Assembly: GCA_963580455.1 (NCBI GenBank)
Contig: OY756972.1
Location: 6,959,001 to 7,023,000 of the forward strand
Reading direction: 5' to 3'
Source: Euonymus europaeus
Taxonomy: Eukaryota > Streptophyta > Magnoliopsida > Celastrales > Celastraceae
DNA: 64,000 nt
Part shown: positions 23,940-34,719 of the stretch, one piece after another
Position numbering within the stretch: position 1 is the first letter of the stretch
Layout: every line of letters begins with the position of its first letter
Program-made: the position numbers and the translations under genes
Notes under the pieces: model-generated
Told to the model about the DNA's origin: nothing
Databases searched by the model: none
Seen by the model: the letters and a program-made list of their open reading frames with translations, nothing else

Positions 23940-25145
23940 AGCATCCTCGCCAGCGAAGTCACCATCCTCGCCAGCGAAGTCACCATCCTCGTCTTCCTCC
24001 TCAGCAACATCATCCACGGGATCCTGCTCCCCGAAATGGAGCTGCTGTAAATCATGCAGCTGTTGCTCCAATCTAGCTATAGTCTGCAGAGACTCCTGAT
24101 GCTTCAAATCAACATGAGCCATCACTGCAGCAATTGCCCTCTGGAACGACTGCTCGACGTCCGGATCAGTCTCAGAAGCTGAGGGTCTGCTCATTCCAGA
24201 TGTGCCACGTAGACGTTTTGCCTCTGATCCGATACCATAGATGCGACCTTTGACACTCATTCCGCCAACCGCCTAAAGATATAAGGCATTATCGTCCAGA
24301 GACTCTCCGACACCGGATGCAGAACTCGATGCATGAGAGGATGACATGTCCTTCAGGCGACTGATGGCATCCTGATAAAAAATTTCAATTAATATATAGC
24401 TTCAAATATTATCATGAAATATTAATATATTATTAAAAATATAATAAAATATAACACTTACATTTAAACTCGCTGAGCGTGAATCGACAAACACTGTTGT
24501 ACCTTTTTTCAAATGAGTACGATTAAACAGTTCCTGAAAGGTGGGATCACGGCCAAGTTTCCTATTCTGCAATTTAAATTTGAAGACAATTTTACTAATA
24601 TTTATAAAATACATAAACAGTTTAAAATAAAAAATTTAAACTTTTAAATTTACCATTCGCTTGCGATGTTGTGTCATAGAAATGGATCCACCGGTGTGAA
24701 AGGATCCGCTGGTTTGAGATGCCTGATTGTTTTTTCCCTGCTCCCTTCTGATCATGTAAGTCGGGTCCACCCACTTTCTTTCAAGCTCCGCTCTCACATT
24801 CTCCAGGATCCATTTTCCTTTGTCTGCGCCACTCCGGATACCAAACATTGCACGTCGAAATGAAGTTGTAATCTTACTTTTCCAAAGATCCTGTACTTCT
24901 TTGTCATACGAAGGAAACCACTTATACTTTTTCTACAAAATTAATAAATTCAAATGAAGATAGTTACACTAAAGAATTAAAAAAACTTTAAAAAATTGAA
25001 CAATATTTTATAATCACCTTGAACTCTTCAAAATAGTAATCCCTCTGCTCCTGCGTAGTCTCGCTCCATACTGTGGCAGGACTTTCAAACTTACTCTTTA
25101 AGATTTGAGTGATCTTCCTACTCACTCCATTGGGCTCAAACCTAT
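23940..25145 (-). pseudogene. Transposase_24-type CACTA gene, broken
   Basis: Minus-strand exons in order. First (25145-25020): GVSRKITQILKSKFESP and EQRDYYFEEFK. Second (about 24933-24656): the core GADKGKWILENVRAELERKW and GGSISMTQHRKRM. Third (about 24570-24463): KLGRDPTFQELFNRTHLKKG. Fourth (24372-23940): a Ser-rich part, then VGGMSVKGRIYGIGSEAKR, a coiled coil, and an acidic tail with a repeated GDFAGED unit. A TAG stop replaces a codon just before AVGGMS. This is the intact-order counterpart of the gene at 1948-3995, and it retains the exon the other copy has lost. It begins only a few bases after TNP2 coding is lost. Confidence 0.75.
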
Positions 25146-25149
25146 AAAT

Positions 25150-28100
25150 TTATAAATTAAAAATCTTATAAGACCCAATCACAAACTGCCTTTTTTTGGA
25201 TCCATGGTAAGACAAAATTTTGCCTTAGGTTTGAAGGATTTACCTCTGTCATTTTCCACCAACTCTAATTCTCTGCGTTTACAATATTGTGGAAGATCCA
25301 GTCTAGCCTTTACATTATATTTTGTTTTTCCCTTAACGTACAAGTGTTGAAAATGTTGTCAAACACATTCTTCTCAATATCCATGACATCAAGGTTGTGT
25401 CGGACCAGATTGTCCTTCCAATAAGGCAAATCCCAAAAGATGCTCTTCTTCGTCCAATTATGATCCGTCCATAACCCAAAAATAGAATCTGTCTGCCAGT
25501 CTCAGTAATCTTTGGAAAATTCCAAAGTCCAGCCAATATTTCTTCACCTGACAAGCATGGTGGAGGTTCGGATCTCTCACCTCGATTCTTAAGAAATGCA
25601 TCTTTGTTCCGTCTAAACGGATGTGTCATAGGCAAAAAATGTCTGTGACAATCAAACCATGAATTTTTCCTACCATTCTTCGAGGTGAATGCCTTTGAAC
25701 TCTGCATGCAATAAGGACATGCTAACTTTCCCGTAGTGCCCCATCCGGACAACATACCATAGGCAGGAAAGCCATTGATAGTCCACATTAACGCAACTCT
25801 CATAACAAAATTTTCTTTTAAGAACACATCATAGGTTATCACACCTTCACACCACAACTGATTGAGCTCATCTATCAGCGGCTGAAGATAAACATCAATT
25901 TTACTCTTTGAATTTTGGGGACCCGGGACAATTATTGTAAGAAACATAAACTCTCTCTTCATGCACATCCCAGGAGGAAAATTATAAGGTGTCAAAACAA
26001 CAGGCCAACATGAATAATTTTTTCCTGATTGCCCGAAAGGAGTGAAACCATCTGCACACAAACCTAACCTTACATTCCGCGGGTTTGAAGCGAAATCTTG
26101 ATATTTTTGGTCAAATTGCTTCCAAGCCACTCCATCAGATGGATGACAAAGAACTCCGGACTCTTTTTGATGCTCATAATGCCACCTCATTTCTTTTGCA
26201 GTAACATTAGAACTGAACAACCTTTGTAGCTTTGGAATAAGTGGTAGATACCACATCCGTTTAACCGGAACCTCTTTAAAATTTCCATGACTAGTTCTCC
26301 GAGATCTATAACGGTCAGCCTAACAAAAGTTACATTGTTTCTCATATGCATAATCTTTATAGTATAACATACAACCATTGATGCAGCAATCAATTCGCTG
26401 ATATCCAAGCCCAAGTTTGGATGCCAACTTTTTAGTCTGATAGAAATCTGCAGGCATTCGATTTTCAGCTGGCATCGTCTCTTTCATAAGATGGGAAACT
26501 TCATCAAAACATCCTTGGGGCATGTTATAATCAGCTTTAATGCTTAATAGTCTCAATGAAGCTAACAACTCTGAATGCGAATCACAACCTGGCCACAGTG
26601 GTTCTTGGGCAACAGACAACATGTTAAAGAAAATTTGTGCATTTGGATTAGGAGCTTCCGGCATATATTGTGGATCATAATTTGTAGCATGTAACAACTC
26701 ATTACCAACTGACGGACCAGCAACATTCATTACCATCTGCTCAAATGTATCAAAATTAGCACGGTCAGTTCCTTGCCAATAATAATTACCAGCATCCGTT
26801 GGTTGCACTTCCTACAGCTGAAATAGGAGGAATTTTAGGCATGACTTCTCCATGAGTTGTCCAATAATAATATCCATCCTGAAAACTTTTTTTGTACAAG
26901 TGTTGCTTAATCTCATCAAACACCAAATATTTTCTACATTTGCATCTAATGTAAGGACATCGTATTTTCCCCGTACTGTGAAATTGAAAATCATTTGCAG
27001 AAGCAAAAGCAAGGAACTCCTCTGTAACACCCTGAGTCGTGAGATAGCTTACGTAATATAGCAACGCAATGTATGTGGTATTCATTATAATTTTAGTGTG
27101 TGCAATAATAATTTTAAAATGGGATTATAAGATGATTATTAAATTTTATGCGATAAGCAAAATATATTATGTGTAAAAATTATCGGAGTTGGAGTTAAAA
27201 TGGAATTTACACAAATTATTGGAATTAGAGGATTGGTGAGTTAAATTAATGGCGAGATTGTAAATAGAGATTAGGGTAGGAGGGGTCAATTAACAAATAA
27301 ATAAAAAGAAAACAAAATATAAATATAAATTGGCATGCGGATCGAGAGAACCCTAAGACCAGTGTAATGCTACGACGGGGGCGGCGGCGACGGAATTGGT
27401 GCCAGGCGATTCCGGCCACCATCGACCAAGATTTTGGTGTCCAATTGAAGAGCACGGCGAGGGGAGTTGAACCGTGCTAGTTTCGGATGAAACGGAGGAG
27501 AAGTCATTGTGTAACGGCGGAAGAACTCGCACGGACAGCCGCCGCACCCACTGCCTCGATTCTTCATTCTCCGACCACCCTTCAGGTAACGCGATGCATC
27601 AATGAACTCACCGGCCCGTTCTCTATCTCCCCATGTCAGAGGTGAGGGCCACCGAGCTCTGTCGGGCGGCGACCCGGATTTGCAATCCGACGGGTGTGTT
27701 GAGCCGTATTCTGGGGAAGAAGATGAATAACCGGGTCAAACTGACCCGGTTATCCTGGGATGACCCGCCTAGCCCAATATGTTTTGTCAAGTGAGGCCCA
27801 ATTGATTTAAGGGCAGAAACATTAAAGGCCCAATTAATCTAATTAATTAAACATTACCTTATAAATGAATTAAAAGATGTTGATGAAGTATTTTGGGTTT
27901 CAGGATGAACTCTTTCATAACAATTACCGATAGCTAGGGAGAACGCACTAAGGTAAGTAATACTCAACTGTATTACGGAACAATGCAATTTATGAATTGT
28001 ATGTTTTATTGTCTGTGTAATTGGTTTGATTATTGGTACGAATTTGATTGAAATCCTACGACGGGTTATGTGTGAATCGTGATGTAAATGACTTGTTTAT

Positions 28101-29363
28101 GTTATAATTGTATTAAATATGCTATTTGTATACTGTGATTGGATGACTGAACTGTTAATGTATTTCTGTGTGGAATTAAATGTGTACTGTTATGTGCTTC
28201 AACTGACTATGGTAATGAGACTGATATGATGACGGTTTTGATGTTCTTAAGAGTGACTAGTTGCATACGATTTATTGACGTATTAAATATTATTCATAAG
28301 CACGATGCATTGCATTTCATGAAAAAGGAAAAGTTCAATTAATGAAAAGTATTTTTACAAGCCGGGTATTACTGCTACAGGGAGGGTGTATTGGAAAGAG
28401 GAAGGTTTATGGATCAATGTTAAATGAAAAGAAAATGAAAATGAAAATGAATAAAGGATACAGATACTAACTGAATGGGCTCTATGGTAGAGAATTAGAT
28501 GGAAATCCCGACCGGTTGCTCTGTAGCAGTTTACCTAGGTTAGGGCCCGAGTACTGGAAAAGAAATGATTTAAATGGCTAATTGTTTTATAAAGATGAGG
28601 TCCATGTGCATTCATGCATAAGTATTACTTGCTGAGCTTTAGCTCACTATGTTCCGTGATACAGGTTTGGAATCCTCGATGATTAAGCTGACATAGTCGT
28701 TGATGGTGTGACTGCGGATCCATGGGAAGGATGCTCATGTGCTGGATGTAGGCTTTGTTAGTTCACACTAAGATTAATAATTCTATTTAAGTTTACCGAC
28801 TATTGCTGGTATACAAACTATCATGAATAAACAAAAGATCGAAAAGCAAGATTAAATATAGTATGTATTGTATGTTATTTTTCTTTAATTACCGTTATGA
28901 AATTATGATGGTTAAATGATCGTTAAAATTAGGATAATTAAATTGACTTAATTACTAAGTTTATTTAGTTCAAGTATTTTATTTTATACGAGCAGTAAAT
29001 AAGTTCTCTGTGGATATATAGAATTAGGTAACTTTGGTGTATGGAAATAAGTGTAGATTTGGGAAAGAGGATTAAAAATATAAGATTCACAGTAATTTAC
29101 CTAGTGGATTTTACTCGGGTGTTACTGCTTACTTAAATTATATGAGATGACGCTTTTATTGCAGATTGATTCATTTTAAATAAATATAGGGTGAGTTTGT
29201 ATTGTAATGTAGGCAGCGTTCTGGACCACGAGTCCGAGAATTAGGGTTTCGTGGGACGGGGCGTTACATCCTCAACCTCATTAATGAACTCCTGCGTAAT
29301 TCCCACACGATTTGGTCCTAATCAGTTATTCATCCAAAAACGATGCTCAGGGACATCCATCTA
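25150..29363 (-). pseudogene. TNP2 (CACTA transposase), truncated and interrupted
   Basis: The reading starts at 29363 with MDVPEHRFWMNN, a TGA stop, then LGPNRVGITQEFINEVE. It resumes after the nested LTR at 27022 with EFLAFASANDFQF and CPYIRCKC (transposase-associated domain). It continues through 26808-26320 and 26256-25500 with NVRLGLCADGFTPFGQ and NGFPAYGMLSGWGTTG, then CPYC, the conserved tnp2 core. A frame slip near 25510 and another near 25330 break it. Recognisable homology ends around 25190, at FCLTMDPKKG. The C-terminal half found in full TNP2 proteins is absent, and the next gene starts almost at once. Intact TNP2 is the catalytic transposase; this copy is dead. Confidence 0.85.
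27023..29268. mobile_element. Solo LTR, 2.25 kb, perfect 5-bp TSD, inside TNP2
   Basis: The insertion begins TGTAACACCCTGAGTCGTG and ends GGGACGGGGCGTTACA, so it has the TG...CA ends and the inverted TGTAACRCCC form seen in several plant gypsy LTRs. Exact TCCTC copies flank it (27018-27022 and 29269-29273). Dropping the insertion and one TCCTC copy rejoins the TNP2 frame (EVE to EFLAFA). A GC-rich stretch at 27360-27700 lies inside, and the open frames there look accidental. There is no gag-pol, so it is a solo LTR or a non-autonomous LTR element. Confidence 0.85.
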
Positions 29364-30059
29364 TTTATCACCTACATAAATATATACATTTAAATAACAA
29401 ATTTAGCTCACACATTATATTCCAAATTTTTTTTTCCTTTTTCCAATTTTATGTGGTAACAGATTTATTAATTTTTGAAAGTTTATAATTAAAACTAAGA
29501 TAGAAAGCAATTAAACACTACTTTAATAACTCGATTAAATTTTATTGGAGACAATCGCATAAATTTAAGTTGAAAAAAAATCTTACAGTTATAGAAAAAA
29601 AACCGTTAAACTTGTATATTTATGTAATCTTATATAATACATGTTATATAATTTTTTAAGTTAAGCTCTTAATTTGACAACCAGCTATTTAAAGACTAAT
29701 ATTGCATAAAATTAAAATTTTAAATATTAACAGATTAAGATAGCCAACGTAATATAGTGCCTCTAAATTTCGAATATGACATTAAAATCTTCAAAATATT
29801 AAATGAGACCATTCATTAGACATCTCTCTTTCTGATCTTCTGTTAAAAATTAAGAATTTACAAAAGCATAAAAAGAAAACAAGATAAAAAAATTAAGAAA
29901 ATAACCTGAAATCAATTTTCGGTTGTTGAACCAAAACCTCTGGACTGTAAACGGATGATCTCTCTACCAGGAAGTAGCAAAATTTGTGTGCGGCTAATGC
30001 TGCGGCTGAGGCTGAAACTAGTGAGAGTAGGTTAAAGAGAGAATTCTAATTTTTGACAC

Positions 30060-30390
30060 CGTTTGCCAAAAATTAGTGACGGACTTAGGGACGGAATTGT
30101 TTCCGTCCCTAATTATTGACGGTATTTTTGACTAAAATGTATTCCGTCCCTAATTAAAGACAAGACTAGAGACGGAATTAAATTCCCATCCGTAATTAGG
30201 GATGAAAATAATGACGGACTGAATTTCCATCCATAAAATGTCAGACAGTCAAAAAAGTGTATTTATCCGTCACGGCATTAAGGACGGAAACATTTTCCGT
30301 CCCTATATAGGGATGGAATTACGGACAAGAACAATTTTTCGTCCCTAATTAGGGACGGATTTAGTGACAGAACTTTAATTCCGTCACTAA
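30060..30390. repeat. CACTA right subterminal repeats
   Basis: Repeated TAGGGACGGA / TCCGTCCCTA and GTGACGGA words in both orientations, upstream of the TNP2 start. They form the 5' regulatory end of the element. Confidence 0.75.
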
Positions 30391-30477
30391 AAAGTCAAGA
30401 AGTCAAAAAAATATCCAAATATGAATGGAAAACATCAAAGTGTTCAAAAGAGGTTGCTTGAAATAAACATACCTAAC

Positions 30478-30506
30478 ATATATATATATATGTGTGTGTA
30501 TATATA

Positions 30507-30542
<36 letters not shown>

Positions 30543-30545
30543 TAC
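30478..30545. repeat. (TA)n(TG)n(GTAT)n microsatellite
   Basis: A compound repeat ending in about seven copies of TATG/GTAT. Confidence 0.9.
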
Positions 30546-31440
30546 ATAACAATATTTTCAAGACTTCCTAGAAGTTTACTTTAGATAGGCTAAGACATGT
30601 AGTGAGAATAATTCTTAGATTTGAGCTTTTAGGTGACTTGGTAGGATATGAGGTTTTTAATCACACTTTTTATCTTCATTTTCATTTTTTTCATTTCATT
30701 TTTATCACTTTTTTAAAACAAAAATTAAATTGAGACAAAAATAGGGTACTACAATTGTAATGACTGTTTTTAATTTTAATGTAATGAAATTTAAGGAGTA
30801 ATTGTCTAACCTTCCAAAATTGGGTTTCAGCCATTGAAAAATTTCTTGTTATTCTATTTGCTTAAATTTTGATTACTGATTTAGAATTAGACATTAGACG
30901 CCAAAAAAAAAAATCTTGAGCGTTACCCTGAACCCAGCCCTAAGGTGCCTCCAATTAATTTGTCGCCCCGGGCCCCAAATATGGCAGGGCCAGCTCTGCT
31001 GTTGAGGTTTCCGTTTGGAGTCAAGAAGAAAAAGGAAATTGTAGTTTAAAAAGAGATATTCTCCTTATATGGTGAATCAAGTCAAGGCAATTTAAGGCAA
31101 TGGAGAGCTGATTATATAGAGCTAACTTTAAAGTCATTATGGCTAAATTTTAAAGCAATGGTTGCAAGGTAATTATTTAAAATCATTTTTCAAATTCAAA
31201 TGAAGGGCTTGGTTTCCATCTTGAGAAGGTTGCTTCAAAGAAGGTTTCCAAAACTTGAAGCTGAATTCTAGCACCGAATTCCAAAAAATGAATCAAAGTA
31301 TCAATAACTCAATTTCTCTCTTTACAAATTCCTTGCTAATCCTGAGTTTTCGTTGAAATCAATGTTACACAATCTTGACAAAACTGATAGTGCATCAAAC
31401 AATTTTGGTTTTGAATTCAACAAAATGAAATGACAATCTC
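30546..31440. other. Intergenic stretch with a possible hAT terminus
   Basis: At 30955-30997 the DNA reads TTGTCGCCCCGGGCCCC, then AAATATGGCAGGGCCAGCTCTG. Its reverse complement looks like a hAT end of the CAGAGCTGGCCCTG plus GGGGCCCGGGGCGA type. No matching left end was found. The rest is AT-rich with no gene. Confidence 0.35.
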
Positions 31441-34130
31441 CTCAAAAATTGTATTATTCCAAAACTACTCCACCTGATCTTCTATTAGAAGAAAAAACTA
31501 ATCAAATGAAATATAATGCAAATACTATTTATGAATGGAATATAGATGGCATGTCTGATTATAATATTCTTAATCAATTACAACAAATGACAATGGTAAG
31601 CAATGCTTACAAAACAAAAATGAATACTATTGACCAAGCCATTGGAAATTTCATTGTTGCCGGATTTACTGACCATCTAAAGGGATGGTAGAATTACCAT
31701 CTTACGACAACCCAACAAAATGAAATTATTAATGCTATAAAAACTGTTTCTTATGGTACGATAACCAAAATAGAATTCGGTGAAGAAATCCAAGATGTTG
31801 TTGCCACTTAAATTTTTTCTATTTCAAAACATTTCTTAGGAGACCGTTCTAGTATTAGGAATAGGTCTTCATAACTCTTAGCAAATTTACGATGTAAGAA
31901 ACTACATGATTTCCTTCAATATAAAGATACATTTTTAACTCGAGTTATGATGCGTCCTGATAACTTCCAATCCTTCTGGAAAGAGAAATCCTGGTTGGTC
32001 TTCCCATCTTATTAGGTGACAAGGTTACAGAAAAAAAAATCTATATATACTAATCAAATACCGTATAATCAGCTAACTTATGGTGATTTAGTTAACTATA
32101 TTAAAAAAAATAGGTTTACAAATATATTCTAACTTTAAGTTACATAAACAATTAAAATGGAAACAAAATAAGTCTAAAAAGAATTAGACTCTTTCTATAA
32201 ACAATTGGGCTACGAAGAAAATTGCTCAAAACAAAAAAATGTTTAATAAACACCACAAACATACACCCACTCAATATAGATCTAGATTTATAGGAAATCT
32301 TATACCCAAAAACCGTTTAATAGAAACCAGAGCCATACAAAACCCAAACCAAATCCCAAAGAAGACAAATCTAAAAGTAAACCTGTTGTTTGTTATAGGT
32401 GTAATACACCAGAACATATAGCAAAATATTATCGAGTCCGCAAACGTATTAATGACTAAGAATTAGATGATAATGTTCTTGCAAAATTAGAGTTACTTCT
32501 CATAGATATTGATGATGATTCACTTCACCTTTCAATAGTTTTGATAATGAACACCAATACGATGACCTTTCTTCTTCATCTTCCGATCCAGAAATAAATA
32601 TGCTTTCTCATGACCAAGAATTCTTCTTAGATGTTGTTAATCATATAGATGATTCCCAAGTTAAGTTAGCTTACCTAGAAAAATTAAAACAAAAAATAGT
32701 CAACCCTGACACCATATCGCACCACCAATCATAACCTTTAACTTAAAAGACATCCTGTCCAAACATTATACACAACCTGAAACGAAAACTTCTTCTCTTA
32801 AAGATCTTCAATTTGAAATTTCTAAAATTAAAACGAAAATCAAAACTCTCAGAAATAAACAAAGTCAAGATCGCTGAAAAATTAATGAATTAACTTTGAC
32901 CATAGATAAAGGAAAATGATTAATTACTTCTGAAACCCTTAGTGAAATCGATGACATTGAAAGAATAAACAAAATCGAGACAGAAGGAATTTTAGTGGAA
33001 AGTTCATAAAAGATGATAAACCATTTCTTGGGCTATTATCTCGTATTATCTGTAAAAAATGGTTTATCAAAATTACAGTTCATATTGAAAATTCATTTTC
33101 TTTTGATACAATTGCTTTAGTAGATTTTGGTGATTATTTAAATTGTTTTTGTTCTGACTTGGTTCCATCACTAGTTTTCTTGGTATTCAAAATATTACAA
33201 AATATGTTATTCTAGGCACCCCATTCTTAGAATTAATTAAACCATTTAAAGTTAACAATGACGGAATACATACTAAGATCTTAGGAAATAGGTTATTTTT
33301 CCCTTTTATCCAAAAACCTGTTACACAAGATTATTCACTCAATTGTCTTCTTATCAATAAAGAAAAACATGAAGAAAAATAGGTAGAGCATTTTTCTGAA
33401 GAAATCAATATTTCTGTAAATAATTCCAATATTATTGCAGACCCAATGATAGGTCAAGGAGATCAGGGATGAGGCAGGGGATCCACGTCTTCAACAAGAT
33501 TCCAAACTCAAAAATTATCCAAGGAATCTCATGATTTACAAGAAGCTGCAATTCTAGCAAAAAAAAATTCTTGGAGCAATATTGCCTATGAAGAAGATAA
33601 AAGAATTGCAATTGAAAAGCATGTAGCTGAACAAATTAATAAAGGTAAACATGTACTATCTTTCAATTCCTCTAAAATTGGTTCTAAGATTCCTAAAGAA
33701 TTATCAAATAATCCAGAATTGTTAAATAATCCATCATTATTAGCATGAATCTCTTCTTTAAAAAAAAACTCCAGAAACAGCTTTGGCAATACAGTTGCAA
33801 AAGCAACCTTTTTACAAAATAGATCTCAAAGCTTTCAAAAGTTTTGATAAACCAATCTTCCAAAAGGTTCATCTTATGGAAAAAGAATACATTAGTGAGG
33901 ATCCAAAACAAATGGTTTCAAAAATCTTTCCTCCAAATTAGCATTATATACCAAATGAATTGCACAAAACCCAAAGATTTTATGAATTTATACTTGGTTG
34001 ATTCCATTCAATATCTTTGAAGAAATATCATTCTTCGCCTAATCCAACCATAGTCACACATTGTACTGTCTAAATTTTACAAATTTTAACTCCTTCTATA
34101 TGGGGACAAGATTTAAACAAATCAACCGCC
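31441..34130 (+). pseudogene. Endogenous pararetrovirus-type polyprotein, decayed, RT missing
   Basis: Plus-strand fragments, crossed by many stops and frame slips, match in order a polyprotein family common in plant genomes and related to caulimovirids. 31460-32180 is the coat-like domain. 32391-32432 is a zinc knuckle of CX2CX4HX4C form whose last Cys codon is now Tyr. 33090-33310 is an aspartic-protease region whose active-site D-S-G is now D-F-G. 33420-34130 is the C-terminal domain that normally follows RNase H. The reverse transcriptase and RNase H that should lie between the last two parts are absent, with the junction near 33370-33430. The family assignment is from memory and could also fit a related retroelement. 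It is not expressed as a full protein. Confidence 0.6.
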
Positions 34131-34212
34131 TGAGAACTAAGGTCAGGCTGCCCAAGCCTGAAGTGATTTTGGGCCAAGACCGAGCTCTGGTTGGGTCAAG
34201 GCTCACGGGAAA

Positions 34213-34665
34213 ATGATGCCCCTACCTAGTTGTACCTTCAGCAAAAGTGAAGAAGACCGCGAGGAAGCGAATAAGAGCCTCAGTGTCTTGTTCTCATCTC
34301 CTTTGAGGTATCATTGTATGAATTTTACTCCATTGCATACTTCCTTGATTCAGTCTGTTTCCATCCTCAAGCTGCTTCTATTTTGCCCTAATCTTTCAAT
34401 AAATTATGAATTTACAAGTATTAATGATGCTCTAGAGCCAATTTGGTCAATTTTTGGCTCAATCAGATGATTCAACCGTGATTACTATTTGCAGAACATA
34501 TATCAACCACAATCCCTCTAGTCTTAGCATATTGATTAAATTTTAGAGGTGGTTAGCCCAATATAGTTACTTATATTAGTTGATATGCTATGTAAAGAAG
34601 GGAATGTTAGGGAGGCTCAAGATGCAGTTGAGAAGATATTGATGTGTGTTGTCCAATGTTTACAC
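34213..34665 (+). pseudogene. PPR-type protein remnant
   Basis: Around 34404-34460 the plus strand reads FTSINDALEP, like the start of restorer-type PPR proteins (FxSxxDALxxFNxML). At 34555-34655, over two frames, it reads NIVTYIS and then DMLCKEGNVREAQDAVEKIL, a good fit to a pentatricopeptide helix pair (NIVTYxxLIDxLCKxGxxxEA). A frame slip separates them and no full 35-residue array survives. PPR proteins bind organelle RNA. This is a relic, and the call is moderate. Confidence 0.4.
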
Positions 34666-34719
34666 TTCGATCTAATGCATCGATGGATAGATATAGTTCC
34701 GTAGGTCCAGTATTGCTAG

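Larger units (their letters stand above)
23245..30390 (-). mobile_element. CACTA (En/Spm) transposon, degraded, with nested LTR
   Basis: The left end CACTACTAGAAAATTGC at 23245 leads into an array of GTGACGGA / TCCGTCAC words (23265-23660). Genes for a Transposase_24-type protein and TNP2 follow on the minus strand. A second array of the same words (30065-30390) lies beyond TNP2, as expected for the promoter end. The last unit reads CCGTCACTAAAAAG, which matches the reverse complement of the left end for that stretch and then diverges, so the final bases of the right terminus are missing. A 2.2-kb solo LTR lies inside TNP2. Confidence 0.85.

Noticed and set aside
27250..27570. Overlapping Pro/Arg-rich open frames in a GC-rich patch
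   Set aside because: They lie inside the solo LTR, overlap each other in several frames and show no recognised domain.
30591..30610. TAGTG near 30600 as the right end of the second CACTA element
   Set aside because: The 15 bases before it do not match the reverse complement of the left end, and it lies 200 bases beyond the last subterminal repeat.
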